Numbered from the stretch's first letter, positions 1 through 6,286 are shown. The stretch is 9,099 nt of DNA from Acidobacteriota bacterium (GCA_003476685.1 DMVN01000209.1:1-9099); one strand, 5' to 3'. Notes: generated by a model from the letters alone, not told the origin. Made by a program: numbers and translations.

Positions 1-352
1 GGCCTTTCTGGTGGCCGATGACGGCTACCGTCTGCCCCTTGTAAAAGGCCAGCCCGGCCACGATGGCCGGGTCGTCGGCAAAGCGGCGGTCGCCGTGGAA
101 TTCCATGAAGTCCTGGAAAAGAGCCTTGATGTAATCAAGGGTGTAGGGCCTCTTGGGATGCCGGGCTATCTGAACGATGTGCACCGCCGTCAGCCGGAGG
201 GCGATTTTTTCCCATTCTTTTTCTATCTGGGCTTTAAGAGCGGCGATTTTTTCTTTGCGGTTAGAATCTTCGCTGGCTTCCAGAGCGTCTATCTGCTCTT
301 TGAGGGCCAGGATGGGTCGTTCCAGTGAATAAAAATCAAGCTTTTCTTTCAT
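1..352 (-). CDS. accA: Acetyl-CoA carboxylase carboxyltransferase subunit alpha (N-terminal part, cut by window edge)
   Basis: AccA pairs with AccD to form the carboxyltransferase that moves the carboxyl group from biotin to acetyl-CoA, giving malonyl-CoA, the first committed step of fatty acid synthesis in the cytoplasm. Only the first 117 residues are present; the gene runs off the left edge. The start is the ATG at 352-350, giving MKEKLDFYSLERP. The beginning (about residues 5-50) is a charged helical segment typical of AccA. It is followed by family-specific stretches: RHPKRPYTLDYI (64-75), FHGDRRFADDPAIVAG (85-100) and VIGHQKG (111-117). A weak purine-rich ribosome site (AAGAGAG) lies about 5 bases upstream. 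The gene is preceded by a near-consensus promoter and is divergent from the noncoding region to its right. No accD is visible, so if the two are linked it must lie outside the window. Confidence 0.95.
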   Translation of the reverse strand, partial: MKEKLDFYSLERPILALKEQIDALEASEDSNRKEKIAALKAQIEKEWEKIALRLTAVHIVQIARHPKRPYTLDYIKALFQDFMEFHGDRRFADDPAIVAGLAFYKGQTVAVIGHQKG

Positions 353-401
353 ATCGGCTCTCTTATCGGTAATTTTATCAGAAAACCGGCGTCCTGAGTA
401 T

Positions 402-429
402 ATTAAAGATAGCAGACGGGTTGTGTCAA
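402..429 (-). promoter_or_regulatory. Predicted sigma-70-type promoter of accA
   Basis: On the minus strand a perfect -35 box TTGACA (429-424) is followed after 16 bases by TTTAAT (407-402), which matches five of six positions of the -10 consensus. Transcription would begin near 395, leaving a leader of about 43 bases before the accA ATG. This is the best-matching promoter pair I found in the window. It is a sequence-based prediction only. Confidence 0.6.
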
Positions 430-790
430 GTCAGCCCCTGATATCAAGCAATATCTGCAAGAGCCTGGTTAGTTCCCCGGCGGGCCAAATTCCGGCTGAT
501 TAATTTTCAGCTCCCTGTCCGGGAAAGAAAAGTTCTGTTACACCGACGGAGCCGTTGGGCCGAACCTGATTTGACAGTCTGGGCCTTAAACTGATTGGGA
601 TACCTGTTTTCCTTAGAGGTGTATTTCTCCCGAGGCCGCTCAGGGTGGAGAAGCTGTAGGTAAATAGCGGACAGGGCCTATCAGAAAATTAAGTTTGATT
701 GGAGTGAGAAAAAATCCATTCCAGGCACGTCTTAAGTAAAAAGAGAATCCAGGAGTCTTGAAAGGAGAGTTAAAGGTTCAAAGACATATT

Positions 791-918
791 GAGCCGGCCG
801 GGCGCTGGTTCCTGAAATGGCCTGACTCGGCATTAGATGAAGAGATTATGAGGCGGGAACCGAAAGGGGCGCAGCCGGAGGGGAAGGGGGCTCCGACCAG
901 GGGCCCCTTATTTTTTTT
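791..918 (+). ncRNA. Possible small structured RNA ending in the 884-918 terminator
   Basis: This is a tentative call. Upstream of the terminator, GGTTCC (807-812) can pair with GGAACC (856-861), and just outside it GCGC (802-805) with GCGC (869-872), with the purine run GAAAGGG left as an internal bulge. The hairpin encloses about 43 bases. Together with the terminator this would make a compact two-hairpin RNA. I do not recognise a riboswitch or known small-RNA family and found no clear promoter, so the 5' end is unknown. The alternative is a chance fold in GC-rich DNA. Confidence 0.25.
884..918 (+). terminator. Strong intrinsic (rho-independent) terminator with no protein gene upstream
   Basis: The left arm AAGGGG(G)CTCC (884-894, one bulged G at 890) pairs with GGGGCCCCTT (900-909) around the five-base loop GACCA (895-899), giving ten base pairs including one G-U. 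It is followed by A and eight consecutive T (911-918). The hairpin plus uninterrupted T tract is the textbook form of a terminator for plus-strand transcription. It sits more than 400 bases before the ABC gene, and the only gene upstream (accA) points the other way. The RNA it terminates is therefore not a known coding transcript. Confidence 0.75.
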
Positions 919-1326
919 AGAGTCCGGGCTTTCCTTTTTAACAACTGGCACCTAGGTGAGGGGGATGATATTACCGGGTCCCGGTGAAAATAATAAGACC
1001 AGGAAAAAAATTAAGGCAGCTTCTGCTGAGATTTGCGACTCTGGCTCTTTCCCGGCCCGGCTCCCGGTTGCCAAAAACTGCTTGAAACTTCGGGCCCGGC
1101 TGTTGATAATAGGCCCAAGAGTTTGGCGACGCCTTGGTTTTGGGGTTATGACCATGATGGGGGGCGCAAAACATCCAGAAAGCACCGATTACCCGTTCCT
1201 GGTTCCTGCCTTTATTCTTCATTCTTTTGCTTCTGGCTCGGGCCGCGGTCGGGTGTCCAGTCAGGTTTCTTCCGACCAGCGCCACCTGCTTCATCATAAA
1301 AAATAAGTCAATTACAGGAGGGAAAG

Positions 1327-2964
1327 ATGCTCTGGGAAGTAATCCAGGTCACCTGGAAAAGAATTTTCAGGACTAATATTATTTCTGTAATCATGATTTC
1401 AGTTTATCTGCTCTATTGCCTGTACCTGGCCATTCTGACCCGATCTCCTCAGGAAGCGGCCAGGAGCCTGAGCCCGATTTTCAGCTTTCTGGCTATCCTG
1501 CTGAGCGGGGGGTTGATACGCGACGAGTTTGATTCCAGACAGATTGACCCCTTCCTCAGCCGTTTCCAGATTTCCAGCCTCTTCTGGGGGAAGTTAACGG
1601 CGGTGGCAGTTCTGGTACTTCTGGCTTATGCCCTGGTCGGGTCGGCTTCTCTGGCCAGCCTGGCCCTCAATCAGGAATGGTCGGCCGCTGGCCAGATTTT
1701 AAGCATTCTGGGCCGCGGCCTGGTTGTTACCATCTATTTAAGCGCCGCGGGATTTTATCTGGCCACCCAGCTTAAAGGGGTCATGAACTTTGCCGCTATC
1801 CTGGTAATCCAGACCTTTGCTATTTATTGCTCTGAAAAATATTTTAAGATGCTGGCGTTCATAGAGAGCGACGGTCTGGCTAAGTTCAGTCTTAAAGGCG
1901 CAGCCTGGACTCTGGTTGTACCGTTATTGGGCCAGACCGTAACCTGGCAAATGGTTCTCCTGCTGCTGGCTTCAGCCGGCTTTGTTTTCTGGGCTTTCTG
2001 GGTATTCGTCTCCATGGCCAGAAAGCACAATCTGGTCTTTGGCAGTCCTGAGTTCAGGAATAGAATGCTGCTCAGGGTTACGGGGTTGAAAATGACTTAC
2101 CGGGAAGGCTTCTCCAGAAAGAAAGGCAAAGAAGCTCTCCGGGGCCTGGATTTTACCATCAAACCCGGAAAACTCACTGGTTTCCTCGGTCCTAACGGAG
2201 CGGGCAAAACCACCACCCTGAGAATTATCTTAAATTTCTTGAAGCCCCAGGCCGGCCGGGTGGAATACTTTCCGGAAGAACCTGCCTCCAGCCGCAGGAA
2301 AAGATTGAAAATCGGCTACCTCCAGGAAACGGCCGCTCTTTATCCCTTTCTTACGGTCAGGGAAATCCTGTTTTTGGTGGCCAGGAATGAAGGCCTGAGC
2401 CGGGACCAGGCCGCCGCCCTGGCCGTCAGCCAGGCTGAAAAACTCGGACTGAGCGAACATCTCGACCGGCGCCTGAAAACTCTGTCCAAGGGAACGGTCC
2501 AGAAAGTGGCCTTGGCCGCGGCTACCGCTGGTCAGCCGGAGTTCTTGATTTTTGATGAGCCCTACACCGGCCTGGACCCGATAATAATGTATGAGATTCG
2601 AAACCTCATCCTGGAGCTAAAAGCCAGAGGCACCACCATTTTTCTATCCTCTCATCTTCTGCCCGAAGTGGAAAAGGTCTGCGATGAATTGATCCTGATA
2701 AATAACGGGAAAATCGTCTGCGCCGGCGAAATAGACAAACTGAAGGCCGCCTGGCGGGTTTTTCAGGCGGTTAAAAACAACCCTGCCCTGGCCGACAGAA
2801 TCAATCACCTGAAGGGAGAAGAGGTCCGGGGCAAGAATTTAAGCTATTTTGCCGGCCTCGAGCTCGAGCCGCTACTTAGCGACCAGGCTGTAGCGGCAGC
2901 CGTCGAGGGGGTGCCGGTTCCTGACGTGGAAAAGATTTTTCTCGACAGCGTGATGAAGGCCTGA
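1327..2964 (+). CDS. Single-chain ABC-2-type transporter: N-terminal permease fused to C-terminal ATPase
   Basis: A 545-residue inner-membrane transporter half in which permease and ATPase share one chain. Residues 1-235 are hydrophobic, with about six predicted membrane segments (near 17-37, 49-64, 90-112, 130-148, 152-167 and 205-229). The segment LIRDEFDSRQIDPFLSR (63-79) after the second helix resembles ABC-2 permeases. Residues 248-470 are a complete nucleotide-binding domain: a likely A-loop Tyr258, Walker A GPNGAGKTT (288-296), Q-loop Gln333, signature LSKGT (386-390, the LSKG form common in CcmA-like ATPases), Walker B FLIFDEP (406-412), D-loop GLDP (415-418) and switch His443. All catalytic residues are intact. 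A tail of about 75 residues follows. The ATG has an excellent ribosome site, AGGAGGG, four bases upstream. No partner permease or substrate-binding gene is adjacent, so the substrate is unknown; homodimer assembly is an inference. ABC-2 systems normally encode ATPase and permease as separate genes. Confidence 0.9.
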   Translation: MLWEVIQVTWKRIFRTNIISVIMISVYLLYCLYLAILTRSPQEAARSLSPIFSFLAILLSGGLIRDEFDSRQIDPFLSRFQISSLFWGKLTAVAVLVLLAYALVGSASLASLALNQEWSAAGQILSILGRGLVVTIYLSAAGFYLATQLKGVMNFAAILVIQTFAIYCSEKYFKMLAFIESDGLAKFSLKGAAWTLVVPLLGQTVTWQMVLLLLASAGFVFWAFWVFVSMARKHNLVFGSPEFRNRMLLRVTGLKMTYREGFSRKKGKEALRGLDFTIKPGKLTGFLGPNGAGKTTTLRIILNFLKPQAGRVEYFPEEPASSRRKRLKIGYLQETAALYPFLTVREILFLVARNEGLSRDQAAALAVSQAEKLGLSEHLDRRLKTLSKGTVQKVALAAATAGQPEFLIFDEPYTGLDPIIMYEIRNLILELKARGTTIFLSSHLLPEVEKVCDELILINNGKIVCAGEIDKLKAAWRVFQAVKNNPALADRINHLKGEEVRGKNLSYFAGLELEPLLSDQAVAAAVEGVPVPDVEKIFLDSVMKA

Positions 2965-2967
2965 GGA

Positions 2968-3708
2968 CTATTTATTCTTCTCGGCCTGCAGGCGCTGGCG
3001 GACCACTTCGTAAAAGAAGACCGCGGCTGCGGCGCTGACGTTCAGGCTGTTGACCTGCCCCAGCATGGGCAGCGACAGGAGGGCATCGCACTTGTTTTTT
3101 ATGTTTGGCCGCAAGCCGTAGCCTTCTGAGCCGAGGACCACGGCCACCGGCCTGGTGAAATCAAACTCGTACCACCTGGTCCGGGCTTCGCCGGCTGCCC
3201 CCACCACCCAAATGCCTTTTTCTTTCAGCCGCTCGATGGCTCGAGCGATGTTGGTTACCCTGGCTACCCGCAGGTGAGAAAGAGCCCCGGCCGCCACCGT
3301 GGCCACGGTGGCCGTCAGCCCGGCCGAATGGCGCTCCTGCATAATCAGGCCATCGGCCCCGGCTCCTTCGGCGCTGCGAATGATGGCCCCCACGTTCTGG
3401 GGGTCAACCACCTCGTCCAGGATGACCAAAAAAGCCGGTTTTTCGGTTACCAGCAGCTCTTCCAGGTCCAGGTATTCTTTCTCGGCCAGGAGAGCCACCG
3501 CTCCCTGGTGATGGGGATAGAGATTATCCAGCTTTTCTCTGGGAGCGAAGACCAGTGGAATATGATTGGCCTTGGCCAGCCGGATTATTTCCGAAATCCG
3601 GTAATGGCCTTTTTCCTTCTGGATGAAGATTTTATTCAGGCGTCCCGGGGAAGATTTCAAGAATTCAATTATGGGGTTGAGCCGGCCTAACCTGTCTTTT
3701 GGTTCCAT
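2968..3708 (-). CDS. rlmB: SpoU/TrmH-family rRNA 2'-O-methyltransferase, RlmB-like
   Basis: This cytoplasmic enzyme uses S-adenosylmethionine to methylate a ribose 2'-OH. In the RlmB branch the target is a conserved guanosine (G2251 in E. coli numbering) in the peptidyl-transferase region of 23S rRNA. The 246-residue length matches RlmB (about 243 in E. coli). Residues 1-80 form the usual N-terminal substrate-binding domain. The catalytic SPOUT domain shows all three family motifs: DEVVDPQNVGAIIRSAEGAG (98-117, with Asn105 and Arg111), VVLGSEGYGLRP (190-201) and LPMLGQVNSLNVSAAAA (213-229). The start ATG lies three bases after the gltX stop codon, with no clear Shine-Dalgarno sequence, which suggests translational coupling to gltX. 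Its TAG stop is three bases from the stop of the convergent ABC gene. A tRNA-methylating TrmH relative is possible, but the N-terminal domain and length favour RlmB. Confidence 0.9.
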   Translation of the reverse strand: MEPKDRLGRLNPIIEFLKSSPGRLNKIFIQKEKGHYRISEIIRLAKANHIPLVFAPREKLDNLYPHHQGAVALLAEKEYLDLEELLVTEKPAFLVILDEVVDPQNVGAIIRSAEGAGADGLIMQERHSAGLTATVATVAAGALSHLRVARVTNIARAIERLKEKGIWVVGAAGEARTRWYEFDFTRPVAVVLGSEGYGLRPNIKNKCDALLSLPMLGQVNSLNVSAAAAVFFYEVVRQRLQAEKNK

Positions 3709-3711
3709 AAC

Positions 3712-5214
3712 TTATAAATTCAGAAAGGCTGAAATTTCCTTTAATCGTTCCAGGCAGCCCTTGATTTTGCGAGGAAAATCAAGGCGGGAGCCTTCCTCCA
3801 CCAGCGGAATGAATTTATCCAGTTCCAGGCCCGAAGCCCTGGCCGTCAGGGCCACCCGCAGCGGATGGAAAAGCTCCTTGCCCTTGATGCCGGTAGCTTT
3901 CTTGATTTCTCCAGTCAGCCCGGCAAAGATTTCGTAGTTGAATTCTTTTAGCCCGGCCGTTTTCTGAAGGAAGGCGGCCAGCACTTTTCTGGCTGACTCG
4001 GCCTGGATGATTGCCCTGGCCTCTTCGTCCATTTTTCCCGGGTCAAACTCAAAAAGCAGCGAGAATTTCTGAGGCAGGTCGGAAAACTTATCCACTCCTT
4101 CTATCAATACTTCTATCGCCCTGGTCAGCCAGTCCCGCTGGGCCGGGCCCGGCTCTTTTCCCACCAGCCCGGCTTCCTGAAGATAGGGGAGAGCCAGTTC
4201 CAGCTTTTTCTCGGGAGGCAGGAGTTTTAGGTGCTGGCGGTTGAGCCAGTAGAGCTTTTCATAATCAAAAATGGCGGCCGAGCGGCTGACCCGGCTGAGG
4301 TCAAACAGCCCGACCAGTTCTTTGAGGCTCAGGACTTCCCGGCCTTCCGGCGGCGACCAGCCCAGGAAAGAAAGGTAATTACACAAGGCTTCGGCCAGGA
4401 TGCCATCCCGCCGGAACTGGTCAACCGAGGTGGCCCCGTGGCGCTTGCTCAGCCTGGTGTTGTCCTTGCCCATGACCATGGACAGGTGGGCGAAAACCGG
4501 GACCTTCCAGCCCAGCGCCTGATAGAGAAGTATCTGTCGCGGGGTGTTGCTGACGTGGTCTTCGCCGCGGATGACATGGGTGATGTTCATCAGAGCATCG
4601 TCTATGACCACGGCGTAATTGTAGGCGGGCATGCCGTTGGAGCGGACGATGATGGGGTCGCCGATGAGCTTCAGGTCAAATTCCACCAGTCCCCGGACCA
4701 GGTCTTCAAACTGCACCAGCCCTTCTTCCGGGACTTTCAGCCTGATGGCGGCCTCTTCGCCGGCCGCCAGGCGGCGCCGGGCTTCTTCCAGGCTCAGGTT
4801 CCGGCATTTCCCGCTGTAAACCGGCATCCGGCCTTCGGCCAGGGCCGCCTGCCGCTGCTGTTCCAGCTCTTCGGCCGTGCAGAAACAGTAATAAGCCTGG
4901 CCCCGTTCCAGCAGCTCCCGGGCATATTTATGGTAAAGTCCCAGTCTTTCCGATTGCCGGTATGGCCCGAAATTGCCGCCGACATCAGGCCCTTCGTCCC
5001 AGTCCAGTCCCAGCCAGCGCAGGTCCTGAATCAGATTGCGCTCGTATTCTTGGCGCGACCTTTCAACGTCGGTGTCTTCAACCCTCAGGACAAAGACCCC
5101 GCCTTTCTGCCGGGCGAACAGCCAGTTAAAAAGGGCGGTGCGGGCGTTGCCCACGTGAATGTAACCGGTGGGACTGGGGGCGAAGCGCACCCTTATCTTA
5201 TCTTCTGTGTTCAT
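3712..5214 (-). CDS. gltX: Glutamyl-tRNA synthetase
   Basis: This class I aminoacyl-tRNA synthetase attaches glutamate to tRNA-Glu in the cytoplasm. In bacteria lacking glutaminyl-tRNA synthetase it also mischarges tRNA-Gln for later amidation; the sequence alone does not tell which type this is. It has 500 residues, close to the usual 470-500. The ATP-binding HIGH-type signature is YIHVGN (18-23) after RFAPSPTG (10-17), and the KMSKS-type signature is RLSKRHG (254-260). RGEDHVSNTPRQ (216-227) is also typical. A CxC...C pattern (Cys110, Cys112, Cys137) resembles the zinc site of the E. coli enzyme, but the residue two after the last Cys is Asn139 where E. coli has His. Residues from about 330 form the helical anticodon-binding region. 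The ATG at 5214 fits the family N-terminus (IRVRFAPSPTG). No Shine-Dalgarno sequence is visible, and the promoter lies immediately upstream. rlmB follows as an operon partner. Confidence 0.97.
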   Translation of the reverse strand: MNTEDKIRVRFAPSPTGYIHVGNARTALFNWLFARQKGGVFVLRVEDTDVERSRQEYERNLIQDLRWLGLDWDEGPDVGGNFGPYRQSERLGLYHKYARELLERGQAYYCFCTAEELEQQRQAALAEGRMPVYSGKCRNLSLEEARRRLAAGEEAAIRLKVPEEGLVQFEDLVRGLVEFDLKLIGDPIIVRSNGMPAYNYAVVIDDALMNITHVIRGEDHVSNTPRQILLYQALGWKVPVFAHLSMVMGKDNTRLSKRHGATSVDQFRRDGILAEALCNYLSFLGWSPPEGREVLSLKELVGLFDLSRVSRSAAIFDYEKLYWLNRQHLKLLPPEKKLELALPYLQEAGLVGKEPGPAQRDWLTRAIEVLIEGVDKFSDLPQKFSLLFEFDPGKMDEEARAIIQAESARKVLAAFLQKTAGLKEFNYEIFAGLTGEIKKATGIKGKELFHPLRVALTARASGLELDKFIPLVEEGSRLDFPRKIKGCLERLKEISAFLNL

Positions 5215-5220
5215 AGCGTA

Positions 5221-5249
5221 AGGATAATGCCACCCCGGGCAAAAATCAA
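5221..5249 (-). promoter_or_regulatory. Predicted gltX-rlmB promoter, placed so that the mRNA may be leaderless
   Basis: On the minus strand TTGATT (5249-5244, four of six consensus positions) is separated by 17 bases from TATCCT (5226-5221, four of six). Only six bases (TACGCT) lie between the -10 box and the gltX ATG, so transcription would start at or next to the A of the start codon. That agrees with the missing Shine-Dalgarno sequence. The promoter could also be a chance match, with a real one farther upstream. Confidence 0.4.
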
Positions 5250-5264
5250 GGCAGCGAACTGCCT
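5240..5264 (-). terminator. Candidate minus-strand terminator with a UUCG tetraloop
   Basis: Read on the minus strand, AGGCAG (5264-5259) and CTGCCT (5254-5249) form a six-base-pair stem closed by the loop TTCG, followed by TGATTTTTG (5248-5240). A short stable stem with a T-rich tail fits an intrinsic terminator for transcripts arriving from the 5552-6286 gene. The first base of its tail region overlaps the proposed gltX -35 box. The stem is short and the T run is interrupted by GA, so efficiency is uncertain. Confidence 0.4.
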
Positions 5265-5286
5265 CACTTAAAATCTATGCGAAATT
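5260..5286 (+). repeat. Extra direct copy of the palindrome's arm motif
   Basis: TGCCTCAC followed by TTAAAATCT and ATGCGAAATT repeats the left arm at 5294-5321 in the same orientation. It differs by a one-base length change and a few substitutions. The copies are separated by seven bases. This copy's first bases also form one arm of the UUCG hairpin in front of gltX, so the repeat edge has been used in, or overlaps with, the transcription signals there. Confidence 0.55.
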
Positions 5287-5292
5287 GATTCG

Positions 5293-5409
5293 TTGCCTCA
5301 CGAGAAAATCTACGCGAAATTATATTGCTCTCTGGCTGGCAAAGCCCTTAAATTTCGGGGTGATATCAGCCAGGGGTCAAATTCTCGTACAGATTCTTAC
5401 GTGAGGCAA
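5293..5409. repeat. 117-base palindromic element with 10-bp perfect terminal inverted repeats
   Basis: The left end TTGCCTCACG (5293-5302) is exactly inverted at the right end CGTGAGGCAA (5400-5409). The similarity continues imperfectly inward over about 30 bases per arm: AAAATCT-ACGCGAAATT on the left against AGAATCT-GTACGAGAATT in the inverted right arm. Nearer the centre, CTGGCTG (5332-5338) is inverted as CAGCCAG (5367-5373). The element has no coding capacity. I could not identify a clear target-site duplication in the flanks. It could be a MITE-like remnant, a REP-like palindrome or a protein-binding site; the sequence alone does not decide. Confidence 0.55.
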
Positions 5410-5421
5410 TGAATATGCTTT

Positions 5422-5445
5422 AATTTAGATTCTTAGATGTGGCGA
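5422..5445 (-). repeat. Degenerate fourth copy of the arm motif
   Basis: On the minus strand this reads TCGCCACATCTAAGAATCT then AAATT. It shares the nine-base core TAAGAATCT exactly with the right arm of the palindrome (5399-5391), and its start resembles TTGCCTCAC. It is shorter and more diverged than the other copies. The relationship could be coincidental outside the nine-base core. Confidence 0.3.
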
Positions 5446-5551
5446 CAGGAGCAGCCGAAAGGGCGAAGGCCGGAGATGCAACCCGGAGCCAGGGTGGAGC
5501 TGGAGCCCAAAATTAAACCCAGCTTGGAATCCGGTAGCCTGCGGTGTCCCC

Positions 5552-6286
5552 TCAGAAGCCCTGGATGTCTTCCATTTCCAGCCGGTCTTTTTTCCGGTAG
5601 CCGGGCGGCAGAATATAGATTCCCCTGGGCGGCGTCTTCTTGCTGATTTCGCTGACTTCCGACCGGGAGGTGACATCCACCCCCATCATCTGGGCCCTGG
5701 TTTCAGAAGCTATCCACAGGCCCTTAATTTTATTTAGCTCGGAATTGGCCTGACCGGAGGCCTTGAACTCCAGCTTATTTATCTCTGGCCAGACAGTTTC
5801 CAGAAATTTTTTCAGGTTGACCGGGAGTTCTTCCGAGGCCCAGATGTTCATTTCTATCGGATACATCATCATGGTCATTTCCAGCCGGTAGCCCTGGCAT
5901 TTGATGTTGTTGACCACCCTGGTCTCCCCGGTTGGCCGGACTGATATTTTCATCTGATCCAGGGCGTCAGCCATGGGAGCCAGCTCAGGCGGCAGCAGAC
6001 TGGAGAAGTCGGCCGGAGGTCTGATTTCCAGGTAGGATCTGGTGCGATGGGAGATGAGATAAATAATGTTTTTCTTGATATCGTACAGGTAAGAAAAACC
6101 CTCGCCGGTGTCGAAATAGTAATAATCATCGCTAACCCATTGCTCAGAAATACTGTCCCTGGCCGGCAGGCTCTGCCCCATGGCATTGATGGGGTCAACG
6201 TGATTGACCGTTTTGATGTAGACGTCGGCCGGAAGGGCCGTGGCCAGGAGGGCCACCGTCAGGACCATCATCATCAGTTTTTTCAT
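5552..6286 (-). CDS. Secreted protein of unknown function, DUF4412-like
   Basis: A 244-residue exported protein. The chosen start at 6286 gives MKKLMMMVLTVALLATALPA, a classic Sec signal peptide with likely cleavage after Ala20, and has GAGG seven bases upstream. An in-frame ATG 15 codons earlier would spoil the signal. There is no lipobox cysteine, so a soluble periplasmic protein is expected. The mature part follows the pattern I recall for DUF4412-type proteins: a segment with DTGEGFSYLYDIKKNIIYLI (59-78), then VRPTGETRVVNNIKCQGY (116-133), then MNIWASEELP (146-155), and near the end EVSEISKKTPPRGIYILPPG (210-229). The family resembles LolA-like beta-sheet folds and has no settled function. 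The protein ends with TGA at 5552. It is divergent from the membrane protein at 6465, and the candidate terminator for it is about 290 bases downstream. Confidence 0.75.
   Translation of the reverse strand: MKKLMMMVLTVALLATALPADVYIKTVNHVDPINAMGQSLPARDSISEQWVSDDYYYFDTGEGFSYLYDIKKNIIYLISHRTRSYLEIRPPADFSSLLPPELAPMADALDQMKISVRPTGETRVVNNIKCQGYRLEMTMMMYPIEMNIWASEELPVNLKKFLETVWPEINKLEFKASGQANSELNKIKGLWIASETRAQMMGVDVTSRSEVSEISKKTPPRGIYILPPGYRKKDRLEMEDIQGF

Larger units (their letters stand above)
353..1326. other. Gene-poor region of almost 1 kb between accA and the ABC transporter gene
   Basis: No convincing protein gene lies here. From 353 to 757 no reading frame of useful length is open. Open frames at 758-955, 956-1306, 971-1297 and 1033-1299 overlap one another on both strands, have low-complexity composition unlike any family I know, and one contains a transcription terminator. 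What the stretch does hold is the accA promoter (402-429), an isolated perfect TTGACA at 571-576 without a matching -10 box, a GC-rich foldable segment (about 791-878), a strong plus-strand terminator (884-918), and the ribosome binding site of the ABC gene (AGGAGGG at 1316-1322). It could host a small RNA, or be the remains of a decayed gene; neither is proven. Confidence 0.6.
5215..5551. other. Gene-free region between gltX and the DUF4412-like gene
   Basis: No protein gene is supported in these 337 bases. A frame on the minus strand at 5425-5676 overlaps the end of the DUF4412-like gene in another frame and looks like a shadow. The stretch holds the gltX promoter, the UUCG hairpin, and a cluster of four related copies of a ~28-base motif, two of which form the ends of a 117-base palindromic element. 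From about 5446 to 5551 I see nothing recognisable. Confidence 0.6.

Noticed and set aside
11..328. Plus-strand open frame of 105 residues at the left edge
   Set aside because: It lies opposite the clear accA sequence on the minus strand and has no family resemblance; it is a shadow.
571..576. Perfect TTGACA on the plus strand as promoter of a small RNA
   Set aside because: No acceptable -10 box lies 15 to 19 bases downstream, so it is not called as a promoter.
771..781. GGTTCAAAGAC, resembling a tRNA T-loop
   Set aside because: No acceptor, D or anticodon arms can be placed around it.
921..932. GAGTCCGGGCTTT, reminiscent of the conserved 5' part of RNase P RNA
   Set aside because: Only this short string matches; the remaining conserved RNase P elements are absent and it follows a terminator.
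758..955. Plus-strand open frame starting with TTG after AGGAG
   Set aside because: The strong terminator at 884-918 lies inside it, the start is a TTG with the ribosome site only two to three bases away, and the protein is low-complexity with no recognisable motif.
956..1306. Overlapping open frames on both strands (also 952-1185, 971-1297, 1033-1299)
   Set aside because: They overlap mutually, lack ribosome sites and recognisable domains, and are rich in residues expected from GC-biased noncoding DNA.
1158..1373. Third-frame plus-strand stretch with a signal-peptide-like run (SWFLPLFFILLLLARAAVG)
   Set aside because: There is no ATG, GTG or TTG between the preceding TGA (1155-1157) and the hydrophobic run, and it ends in the start region of the ABC gene. 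It could be a relic, but a gene is not supported.
4231..5271. Plus-strand open frame of 346 residues
   Set aside because: It is the antisense shadow of gltX, whose minus-strand sequence has all synthetase motifs. Long antisense frames are common in GC-rich codon usage.
5293..5409. Integron attC site
   Set aside because: The palindrome's ends are TTGCCTCACG and its inverse, not the RYYYAAC and GTTRRRY core pair, and there is no integrase or cassette array.
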